From the NCBI GenBank assembly GCA_029959085.1, contig JARWIR010000010.1, forward strand, positions 39,347,703 to 39,411,702: 64,000 nt of DNA, in the 5' to 3' direction. Shown piece by piece: positions 22,933 to 32,753 of this stretch. Position 1 is the first letter of the stretch, and each line of letters starts with the position of its first letter. Under the pieces are notes generated by a model, which was given only the letters and a program-made list of their open reading frames with translations, was not told the origin of the DNA and ran no database searches. The position numbers and the translations under genes are program-made. The DNA is from Nemophila menziesii (lineage: Eukaryota > Streptophyta > Magnoliopsida > Boraginales > Hydrophyllaceae).

Positions 22933-25601
22933 TCTGTCCGCTTGTAGAACAAGTGCCTCTATAAGTCATATTGCCACCAATCTTCAAGTGAATCAATTCA
23001 CCCGTCGCCGCTAAATAAGCACCTCTGATCACTACCAACTCCTTTTCTACTTCATTCAAAGCATTCCTTAGGAAGTTTATCGTTTTACCCTTCGCCGCCA
23101 CTGTTTTCGGCGTTGCTCCACTTGCATTTCGCAAGTTATTTATTTCTTATCTCATCCTACCTAATTCCTCTTTCAGTCTCACAACCTCCTCCTTACTACC
23201 ATCCATACCACTGTTGGCTGATTTATGTTTTATCTCGCAAAGCTCCTTCTCTAAATTTGCAACTTTTGCACGTCCTGATTCTCTACTTTCTTCCAACTCT
23301 TGCATTAGTGTCTGGTTTACCCGTTCCACCTCCTAAATCCTTTTGCTTAAACCATCAACTAACCAAACATCATCTAATACATTAACTTCTTTGTCGTTTG
23401 ATGCCCCATCATCATCTCCCTTCCTAAATGGCGATTCAAAATTGTTACCCATCTCATCTATTATCATATCATTTTCAATATCAACACCTCCCTCATCTAT
23501 TTCGGTCACATCTTCCGGTAAACTCTTTGTTCCTTCATCCAAACCAACCTCATTGCGACCAACCTTACTAATAGGCCCCTCATTCCCTACATGATTTAGC
23601 TTTGCAATTATACCATCTACATCTATCTGAGCCAAATCCTCGTCTTCTATAACCTCTTTCTCTGACACACCAACCTCCCCAACTGCACTCTGATCACCAA
23701 CTGCACTACTCACACCATCAACAACTCTTGGGTTATCATCAACAACTGGACTAGCACTCCGATCACCAACTGCACTACTCACACCATCAACAGCTCTTGG
23801 GTTATCATCAACAACTGGACTAGTATCTTCGTCCACACCTTCGTCCACCACATATTTACTTAACGACACATCATCTTCATCATCGTACACTACCACAAAC
23901 TCTTTTAGCTTTGCCTCCTCGGGTGTCAACTGTAGATCGAGATTTATCACCTGCAACAATTAAAACAAGTTAATATTTATGCGTAAGTAATCACGGGATT
24001 AACCGATTTATGTCTTGATTTGTTTACCTGGTCATAGTGTAACCTTTTGATCACTTCCGGGAATGGTCTTTTGGTAGTACATTTAAGACTCCACTTCAGA
24101 CACCGCGGTATCGCCCCCTTGTTTTTCGGCTCCATTAACTTAACATGCTCCAAAAACTACGGATGCGATTTCGATTATCAGTTTGTTAAACCAAAATCAA
24201 TAAAGTTCATGTAATAGATACGATGCGTATATATATATACTTACTATAAAAATGACTGCACATCCCGAGATATGATTGATTGACCCATCGCGTATCGGTT
24301 TCATAACAAACTCAGCTACATGTGTCGCCCAATCGTAATGTAATAAATTCTCAAGATCTTCACACATGCTGACCACCCACATCGGTGTTCGCGATCCAGT
24401 TGAAAACACAGTCGCCATACACAATATCCCCATCAAGATCACGAAACTACGAACCGTCTCATCAGTTTGCGGCTCTATGTTTAACACATCAACAATCCTT
24501 CTTTTAATTTCTGTATCTTTCAGTTGTCCAACCTTGTTTAGGAATCTCCGATCAAACCAGTCCGAGTTCTTGTATTCATCTGCCTTGAAATCCGAAACCT
24601 GTCTTCCTCCACCCACCACTCCCATCATTATCCGCACATCGATTGGGGTGAGTTCCACACACTTGTTGCCCAGTACAAATCCTCCTTCGTGACTATCGAA
24701 CGTCTTAAGTATTTCATGTATCTGCTTCACGCTCTTCTTGAAACACTCTACACCATCAGCTGAATTGTGCACCCCCTTTATTAACAAATAAAACGGGAGA
24801 ACCCGACAAGCCGCTACGTGACGACCAGTTACTTTTACGTTCTTCAAAATCGTATACATCGACTCTAGTGATGATCTGTACTGGATTTTGCCGGTGCCTC
24901 CTTTCACTGAACCAAACAAACAAGTAGTTATTCAATCAAGTAAAAATCAGTAGATAATCCACATGCATTTACAATTAATTACAATTTCGTATAATACCAA
25001 GCTACAATTTCTGCTATACACCATCATATTACACACACACCCCATCATTTACAGTTACACATACTCAGAAAACTGCAATTTTAACATACTCGCGACACAG
25101 AATTCAGCAATTTCACTGCAATTATTAAAAGTTATATCGATTTTATGAATTTTTGGACAACAAAACCAGACCTTATGTAACATATTTACCATCAAAGCAT
25201 TACAGATGAATACCTTCAACAACTTCATCTTCATTGTTATCATCATGCGTATCTTCATAATCCACGTCTTCTCTTTCAATTTTATTTCCTCTACTCTGTA
25301 ATACGGTGTTGCCCATCCAAAGCCATCGTCTTACCTTTGTTTTTTAATTTAGCCTCTTGTTTATCATCGGGAATCTTCGCCTTGCCCTTGTTCTTCAGTG
25401 TTTTTTGACTTTGCCCACCAGTAGCAGTGGTTTTCTTCACGTTGCTGGTAGTAGGTACCGTTTCAACAAAGTCATCATCGCTTAACTGAGGGGTCAATGG
25501 ACCTTTTTCATCGCCGGTTTCTTCAACACACCATCACCCGTCTGCTTTCTTTTGATACCCTTCACACCACTACCGACTTCAGTTGATGGTTCGCCTGCCA
25601 T
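22933..25601 (-). pseudogene. MULE-borne Ulp1-like gene, 5' half
   Basis: N-terminal part of the gene whose 3' half is at 8592-10134. ATG at 25601 (MAGEPSTEVGSG), then a frameshift near 25505 leads into a Lys-rich segment (TPQLSDDDFVETV, to about 25300). An exon at about 24910-24245 encodes a folded-looking region (VTGRHVAACRVLPFYLLIKG; DDE-free; WVVSMCEDLENLLHYDWATH) like the N-terminal region of MULE Ulp1-type proteins. It is followed by a GTAAGT donor, a small exon at about 24154-24028 (ending HYDQ, GTAAAC donor) and a long exon from 23950 to the Athila junction. The long exon is acidic, has a 23-residue tandem duplication, then a coiled coil (VERVNQTLMQELEESRE), and holds TAG near 23334 and TAA near 23148. 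Frame is continuous with the other half once Athila and one TSD are discounted. The function is that of a probable MULE accessory protein; it is not essential for host life. Confidence 0.72.
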
Positions 25602-25884
25602 TGTCGTCGAGGTTTAGGGTGGTTGCAGTCTTTCTTCGTTAATGGCTTGTTGAAGTTTAGGGTTTCTTTTACATACTGACGGTATTCGATAGTGGGTTAC
25701 ACGTTTGACTTTTGTTTTGGCGCTTCATTTTTTTTAATTTCAGTTAATTGCATGATTTTAGCGTGGTTTGTTTTGGAAACATTTATTTAATTAATGGGTT
25801 AGTAGGGGCATCTTCGTCATTAGCGGTGGGCTGGACCTGATAGGCAATCACTGATGGCTCATGGACTCCATAGGTAAATTACCC
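25602..25884. other. MULE A right end and TIR
   Basis: Region upstream of the protease-like ATG, ending in the right TIR (ATAGGTAAATTACCC at 25870-25884). Any promoter for the minus-strand gene must lie here, but I see no clear TATA box. Confidence 0.6.
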
Positions 25885-25893
25885 TAATTAATA

Positions 25894-26442
25894 ATATGCT
25901 TTTAGAGTCATCACTTGGAAGTTAGCCTTAAAATGGATGAGGAGTTTGGTATTTTGACTATTAGTGTTGAAACTGATTCGTTAGATTTAAAGGCACTAGT
26001 AAAAGACACTACAAATTCTGGAAGTCGATCGTCGAGATTTAAGAGAAAATGTGTAAAGATCTTGCGTCAAAATTTGGAATGAGAAATTTAGATAGTTTAT
26101 AATTATTAATCTATTAGGACTCAAATAGATGTGTAAATTATCTAATAAAGTTCAGAGTAAAGAGTATAATTTACCCGATCCAGTATATCAGCTCTAAATG
26201 ACTTGTGAGACGTATCAGCGGAGATATGAGTAACTGAAATTGATTATCTCAATAGGAATTTAGTAAGATTTGTCTTATTGAATGTTTACCTATATATGTA
26301 TTAGGAAAAGAATAATATTATATATCACATGTTTTTATATAATTCATAATATGACATGATTTATTTAATAATGAGATAAATTTAAATTGAAAAAATAAAT
26401 AACACGACAATTCATTTCTAAGTTAATTCCTATACATTATAG
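25894..26442. other. Gap between MULE A and the MITE
   Basis: Mostly AT-rich. The only coding hint is a 49-codon plus-strand frame at 25933-26082 (MDEEFGILTISVETDSLDL...), with a mixed, protein-like composition but no known match. It lies just outside the MULE duplication and could be the end of an older host or element gene. Confidence 0.4.
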
Positions 26443-26450
26443 GCGGTATG

Positions 26451-27031
26451 TAGGGTTGTAAACGAGTCGAGCCGAGTCGAATACTAGATGTACAGGCTTG
26501 TTTGTTTAATTTCTCGAGCCGAGCCGATCCAAGCTCAAATTTAAACGAGTTGGGCCGAGCCGAGCTCAAATTCTAACGAGCCGAGCACTCGAGCTTCCAA
26601 TGATCTAAATATGAAATGTTAGAACTTGTTTGTTTAACTTATTGAACGATCTTTTTTAGAGTCGAGAACGAGTTTCTCATGAACAATTTGTTTTTTTATG
26701 GTTGAAATGGGACTTTCATGAAAGGTTGGTATTTGATGGAGTGTGTGGTATGAAAATATGAAGCATAACATTAACGAAAAAATAAATGTCTAAAATATCC
26801 AACTTGATATTGAAGGTTTAATAATATATTTATAAGTAGATAATATATTAATTTATATTTATTATAATTTTAAGCGAGCTCACGAGCCGAGTTCGAGCAG
26901 GCTCATTTACTTATCGAGCTTAAAATGGAGTTTAAGCTTGAGCTTGTTTATATTCGAGTCGATCTCGAACGAGCTTTTATCCGAGCCGAGTTCGAGCTGC
27001 TCGCGAGCGGCTTGGTTCATTTACAGCCCTA
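26451..27031. mobile_element. hAT-like MITE rich in CGAG/GAGC motifs
   Basis: A 581-bp non-autonomous element with inverted ends TAGGGTTGTAAACGAGTCG and, at the right in reverse complement, TAGGGCTGTAAATGAACCA. The 8-bp duplication is GCGGTATG (26443-26450) / GTGGTATG (27032-27039), one mismatch, the length typical of hAT. Both arms are dense in CGAGC/GCTCG words (AGCCGAGC, CGAGCTC) extending some 130 bp inward, and the AT-rich middle carries no ORF. Confidence 0.8.
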
Positions 27032-27039
27032 GTGGTATG

Positions 27040-28111
27040 GTATATGAGTATTTTTAAAGGACTAAAATCTAGAGATTAATGAATCATTAATAGTTCTCCT
27101 AACAAAAGTTTGCTAAGACTTTTAGGGCATTAAGATATTATAGATAAAAAGAGTGAGGGTAGCAAGTGGCAACTAATACTCACAATATATAGTAGTACTG
27201 CTGAACAACTCTTGATATAGTAATAGATCACTTGAAAACTCTAGTCTTCGTTTCTTGTTTAAAGTATTTAGACGAACCAGCAAAGCCAATTAAAATAAGA
27301 TCATAATATTTTATTAACATTGAAATTCTATTGATGGAATACATTAAGCACCAAACACCTAAAACTAACCCAAGTACTATCTAACGGTTACCTCCTAGCT
27401 CCGACTACCCAATATATACATCGATTCATTATAATTGTGACATATTAGGTGAATCGAACTGAGAACTCTACTATACTCCAATTAATCTACTCTTACCATT
27501 AAATAATTTCTTTGGGATATCACGGATTATAATCAAACTAACAGAAAATGCTCTACTGATCAATCAAATTCTTATCGGCAAAGAGAAAAGATTAATCGGC
27601 CTCATTCAAGGATTACTACTACCACTAGTAGTAGTTTCGGTGAATGATGGGGATTAGTCACATGGCAAGAGAATCTAATTGGGAGATTATGTTAATTATA
27701 ATCACCTATATATACTATTCGAGCAATTAATTTGTTGTGAAATTAAACCTAACATGCCCAACATGAAATGATCACTTGAAAATGGATTTGTTGCATCATG
27801 CATGATTGGCTATATTTAAGCCAATATCATTATTAGTAGACGCCAAAAAGAATAGTATGCGTAGGGTAATTACTATATTGGTTAAGTATTAGTATATTAG
27901 TGTAGTAAGGGCCAGGGACATGATATAATGTAGAGTACTTATTAATCGTTTAGTATTGATATTTTTTTGTCCATAGTCTAAACTCCAAAATTCTATTACA
28001 CTTTACTTGAATCCGGTGATAAATTTTTAGCTTGAATTAAGCATTAATAACGTTTACACTAAATATTGATAGACGAATTAAAACATTAAAAAAAGTTATA
28101 AAAGTATATTG
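27040..28111. other. AT-rich stretch without a recognisable gene
   Basis: No coding signal, no paired termini and no long repeat seen. A small ACTACTACCACTAGTAGTAG near-palindrome sits at about 27615. Confidence 0.6.
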
Positions 28112-28265
28112 TTAGTTGATAATTTTTTTTTTTCATACATGAGAGGCTATAAAGCCGTTAAGAATAGAGGATTACATAAAGAACAAAAGTTCTTATTGCC
28201 TATCTAGTACAACTCTATTAGTTGCACAACCACTTCTGTCTCGTGAAATCAACTTCCAAAGAAAA

Positions 28266-28985
28266 TCATGTGGGTCTTTGAATACCTCCGGATGAATACG
28301 TAATAATCCCTTCTCTTGCAAGTCTATCCGCACAAAAATTAGCTTCACGATACATATGAGCAAGTTCAAGCTTCGGGAAACGACGAAGTAACGCGCAACA
28401 CTCTTTCACAATTGAAACATACAGACTACCTAAACTCCCACCGCCCTTCATTAGCGCATGGAGTTTCCCCGAGTCCATCTCATAACGAGTAGAGCTCCCA
28501 CCGCCCTTCACTAGCGCGTGGAGCTCCTCCGAATTTGTTTCAATCGCCATCTCAACTATTCCACTATTACAAGCCCATCTGAGGCCAAAGTGTAACACAC
28601 TTAATTCCGAAACAAAGAGGGATACAAAATCACAAGAGCCCATGAACCCAGAAACACATGACCCATAGATGTCCCTTAATATACCCCCAATACCTGTTAA
28701 ACGTTTCGCTCTAATGAAGCTTCCGTCGATATTTAACTTGGTGCCTTTTTCCGGTTTTACCCATTTCACCATGATATTGCTAGCAAGTTTAACTATGCCA
28801 CCATCTAACGACTTACCCCACGCAAGAACAAAGCTACCCGCGAGGGAGAAGATATCTCTCTTTAGCTCTAATTCATGGGGAATATTATGCCCCTCATTAA
28901 ACACAATTACACTCCTTTTGACCCAAATTGTCCATACCGCGGCTACGAACACTAAAGGCCACTCGAATCCGTCAATTCGCGCCTT
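28266..28985 (-). pseudogene. LINE1 ORF2 C-terminal RNase H fragment
   Basis: RNase H (RVT_3 type) end of a LINE ORF2. Recognisable parts are WTIWVKRSVIVFNEG, LNIDGSFI (first Asp), VSELSVLHFGLRWA (Glu), AIETNSEELHAL (relatives have Asp where Asn stands) and YREANFCADRLAREG (last Asp). A 60-bp tandem duplication (period from 28435 to 28495) repeats about 20 residues with the core LHAL(V/M)KGGGS. The frame is readable upstream to about 28985, where it meets the GC-rich block. It is a remnant with no upstream polymerase. Confidence 0.85.
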
Positions 28986-29356
28986 GGATCGAAGATGTCC
29001 TTACATCCAAGTTTTAATACCCCCGGATGGGGTTGCTGAAAATTCTGCATCATTTTCCTGCGCTGCATCTCTTCCCGAGACAGCTGCAGCAGTTGCGCTT
29101 CCACTGGTTCGCAGCCTGCAGCTCTTAGTCCTCCCCTGGAATGCACCCATCTTAGTCCGTCCCTGTCCGCGCTCCTCATCAGTCCAGCCTCCAGCAAGCC
29201 TTCATTTTGCTCCCTGTCCGCCGCAGCAGTAGCTGCTCTCCTTCCAGCCGAAACAGCAGGTCCACCTCGGACCAAAGCTCCTGGACCACCTCGGCAATCA
29301 GCTCCAAGCCCACCAGAATTAGGTGCTAAGGTACCTGAAACATTCGCTAAATTCAT
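28986..29356 (-). other. GC-rich block of unknown origin inside LINE1
   Basis: It lies where the endonuclease/RT part of ORF2 should be. It is markedly GC-rich (about 29060-29330) in an AT-rich element and open on the minus strand for 134 codons (Ala/Gly/Arg-rich). No domain is recognised. It may be host sequence acquired during a template switch or deletion repair. Confidence 0.5.
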
Positions 29357-29395
29357 TAAATAAAAATATAAAACACGGTGGTACCTCTTGGAGCA

Positions 29396-31222
29396 CTAAG
29401 CGAGAGCTTCCGTGTCCATATCTTCATCCGAGCCACCCGAGGCTTGACCCTGTTCTTGCATGGCAGTAGCGCCTGTCTCCTGGACTAGGCTATCGAGCCA
29501 TGCTGCTTCATTGTTTTCGTCGTCGTCTGCCATGTCCCATAGCGGATCGGGAATCATAGCAGGTCCGCTACTTTCCCGTAGCTGATTGCCGAGAGTGGGG
29601 GGGTCCATTTCCAAGGCAAGCACCTCATTTAATGGCCTATGTCGAGGTGTGGGAGGTCCTGCATCAAAAGCCCCAAAGTTTTCAATTTTTGCAAAATGGT
29701 CCCTGTGGCTTTCTAAACCTTCTGTAATATTTACTTCCACCAAGTTACTTTTATTTCCCACTTCATCAACCCCAACCGTGGGTCCACTATCCACCAACTA
29801 CACTGAAATTTCACTCCCTCCATTCGAACCAACAGTAGCATTAGTTTTCCTTACATTTGCACCTTTTTTGTTCCCTTTTTTATTTGTCTTTTTCGCCCCA
29901 ATTTGTTCCACCTCTAGCCCAAACTCGCGCACCTCTACCTCATCAACCAAAGCCCGTCTTTGCTCGAAATTAGGAGAGATAATTATCCCATGATTTTTTG
30001 ATCCCCCACCATTTTTATTACCTGTATTAACCCCCGAATTACCCTTTCCCTTATTCGCGGACCCCTTCAAACCCGAGCTTTGTCCTTTGTTCATTATGCT
30101 TTGCGCATTAAACCTCATCTCGCCCGGGATTTCTTCCACCCTTAGTGCATCAAAACGAGTTCCTAGATTATTATTCGGGTAAGTTTTTGCCATTTTATTC
30201 ACACCACTTCTCCCACCGCCTCTACTCCCCCTCCTTACCGTCATCCATTCCCCGTACTTTTCTTTAGGCACCAATACTTCAATGACCTCTTCAACCATAG
30301 CCGCCTTCCCTTTCCCGTTATCCCGATCCTCATCCATACGGTCACTTACGATTGACGTACAATTCTCTCTTTTGTGCCCAAACTTACCACAATCAAAGCA
30401 AATCAAGTGAAGACCTTCGTATTCAACCTTGCATATATCCGACCCTATTCTCACCTCCGGTTCAAGCGGTTTTTTCAAGTCAAGTTCCACAGCTAATCTT
30501 GCGTAATTCCCTCTTAGCATACCCTTAGTCATTGGGTCAATTTTGATTGTTCTACCAAACTTATCCCCTATCTTTCTCAATATACGCGCCGTATAGTTTT
30601 GCATACCAACATTCGAAACTCGTACCCAAGCGGTGGTCTTTGTTATTGAATTCGAAGCAGCATTGAAACTAGGCGTCCATTCCCTAACAATTAGATAGTG
30701 ATCTAGAACCATCCACGGACCCCCAGAAATTGCAAAATCAAAATCGCCCCTACGCTCAAACTTAATAATGTAGTAACCGTGCCCTACATCAACAAGTTCA
30801 AAATGCCCCTTTGGTGCCCATATCTGTTTTAGTTTCGATAGTAAATATGAGAAGCCTACCTCCCTCCCCAATAGTCGAATGACCGCCGAGTTGCGCCACA
30901 ACCTAATCCCTTCCTGAATTTCGTCTCTAGTCCTAATGACGGTAGGTATTGAATCAGTTATTATTTCCTCGTCATCGTCCTCAATTAAATTTTTCAGCTC
31001 TAAGAAATCCTCTTCACCCATTACGTAACCCGACCTAATTTCCTCTGTATCTTCAATGATCGGTATGATAACATTGTTACCCGTTACGGTACCCTTCCAC
31101 CCACCAAGATTTGGTCTAACAAAGGGACCAGAATTGTTACCTTTTGGCACAGCATGTGGTGTATTTAGGATTTGCGCGTGAGGTACAGTAGTGGGTTCCT
31201 TTAATGTTGTGTTCATTGCAAT
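29396..31222 (-). pseudogene. LINE1 ORF1, main part
   Basis: RNA-binding ORF1 protein of LINE1. A DUF4283-like region (about 30980-30480; LWRNSAVIRLLGREVGFSYL, GGPWMVLDHYLIVREW, TTAWVRVSNV) is followed by a CCHC knuckle CFDCGKFGHKRENC near 30400-30360, then a basic Gly/Asn/Lys-rich tail. An in-frame TAG at 29800-29798 (probably from TGG) is followed by 133 more codons in the same frame. The beginning of the protein lies across LINE2 at 36732-36517, and the frame continues exactly when LINE2 and one target copy are discounted. Total about 680 codons. Confidence 0.85.
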
Positions 31223-31238
31223 AACAGCAGCATCAGAA
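31223..31238. repeat. Left 16-bp target duplication of LINE2
   Basis: AACAGCAGCATCAGAA; the identical copy follows the LINE2 poly(A) at 36517-36532. The size is typical for L1-type target-primed insertion. Confidence 0.92.
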
Positions 31239-31517
31239 AAAAAAAGGTCAAATGAGAGTCAACACATTAAAATTCTCTCTCTAGCCATTCATCAAATCTA
31301 ATCTTTATTCCACAAATTCCTTTCTTTTTTCACCACTTTACAGCCAATACACACTCTTTTTGCTTTTTTCTTTCATCGATTTGGTGTTTATCCCAATTTC
31401 TGGGATCTAACATCTAGTCAAAAAAAAAAATTATCCAGTCATTCAAGCCTGACAACCGACCACCACCACAAATATATCCTACCTTGATCCCAAACCTACC
31501 GTGTTTCACTTCTCAAA

Positions 31518-32753
31518 ATGGCCAAGACGATTAACTCAAACAAAGTAACTCAAAGTTGTAATACAAATCCGAAAACTAAGACCAAGTATAGCGATATAAC
31601 GAGGCAGATCTTCTCTCCTACTCCAATAGAAATTGAAGAGAAAGAGGAAGTCGATAAGGTCAATAAGGTCAGTTCATTATCGAGTAAAGAAGAAGAAGTA
31701 ATCACACCGATTAATTCTCCAGTTCAGATTGTTGATGATGATAAGTCACAAAATATGCCTGATGCTGTTAAAATAAACAAAACGAAGGTATGGTCTGCGT
31801 TATTCAAAGAAGGTGTTGATAAGATTTTCATGCTCGATTTTCATTCACCAAATACACAGAGCGGTCGGAAAGTGATCAAACCACCGGATGACGTGTTTGC
31901 TGAAGGTAATGAGCTATGGGTAAACTGCTTGGTAGGTCAGTTTCTGGACAGTCCTCCCCCCTTTTACGCTATTACAAATTTTGTTCGATTTCAGTGGAAG
32001 AATCTGGGCAATATTGAGGTCAAATCTAGTTCAAAAGGAGTTTATATATTTAAATTTGAAAATCAACAAATGTATAATAAAGCATTGGAACAATTGTGGC
32101 ACGTGAATGGCAAACCCCTGTTGCTAAGACCATGGTCAGCTGATATTCAGTTTGAAAAGGTTGACCTCACAAAGATCCCAATATGGGTAAAATTAGTTAA
32201 TGTCCCTATGAATTTATGGACTCAAAGGGGATTAGGATATGTTGCAAGTGGAGTTGGAGTTCCTATTCAAATGGACTCTGTAACAGAGTCTAAATCTAGA
32301 CTAGGATATGCCAGAGTATGTGTAGAAGTCGATACTAGTGAAGAGCTACCTGAAAATGTCTTAGTTGATGTTGGAAAGGAGGAATTACATATAGTAAATG
32401 TGGAGTATGATGGGAAGCCCATTGTATGTCAGAAATGTAACAAGTTTGGGCATGTTTAAGGGAAGTGTAGGAATGTGCAGAAAGTTTGGGTGCAAAAAGA
32501 AAAAGAACAGACATGACAAGAGCATATCAACCTAAACTTAGTTGGTAGTAAGTCAGATAAGGGCAAAGGTAAAACAGAGGAGTGGAGAATGGTTAACACT
32601 AATAAGTATACATCAAAAGAAGCTAGTTCAAGTGCTATTCAAATATCAAATTCCTTTGGAGAGTTACAAAGTCATGGAGATATCAACAAAGATGTCATGG
32701 TGTTCATTAACCATGAGGGTGGGAATGAGATAGCTAAACCCCCAAACATATGA
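31518..32753 (+). pseudogene. LINE2 ORF1
   Basis: Nucleic-acid-binding ORF1 with a DUF4283-like core (about residues 110-240; VWSALFKEGVDKIFML, LWHVNGKPLLLRPW, IPIWVKLVNVP) and a CCHC knuckle CQKCNKFGH. The knuckle is broken by TAA (32457-32459) just before its last Cys, and a second stop TGA lies at 32514-32516. Beyond them the frame runs to a natural-looking TGA at 32751-32753 that overlaps the ORF2 ATG. About 412 codons including the two stops. Start chosen at the first ATG, MAKTINSNK. Confidence 0.85.

Larger units (their letters stand above)
3533..25884. mobile_element. MULE A: large composite Mutator-like element
   Basis: A Mutator-like DNA transposon defined by homologous inverted ends and a 9-bp target duplication. 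The left end starts GAGATATTATCTCATATAG at 3533. The reverse complement of the right end starts GGGTAATTTACCTATGGAG at 25884. Both continue into a shared block ending in AGTCCAAC/GGTCCAGC. The flanks are TAATTAAAA (3524-3532) and TAATTAATA (25885-25893), which match at 8 of 9 bases. Inside are a plus-strand mudrA-type gene and a convergent minus-strand gene with a Ulp1-type domain, the layout known for two-gene MULEs. Removing the nested MULE B (3754-5030) and the Athila element (10140-22932) leaves roughly 8.3 kb. Both genes carry stops and frameshifts, so the copy is dead. Confidence 0.85.
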
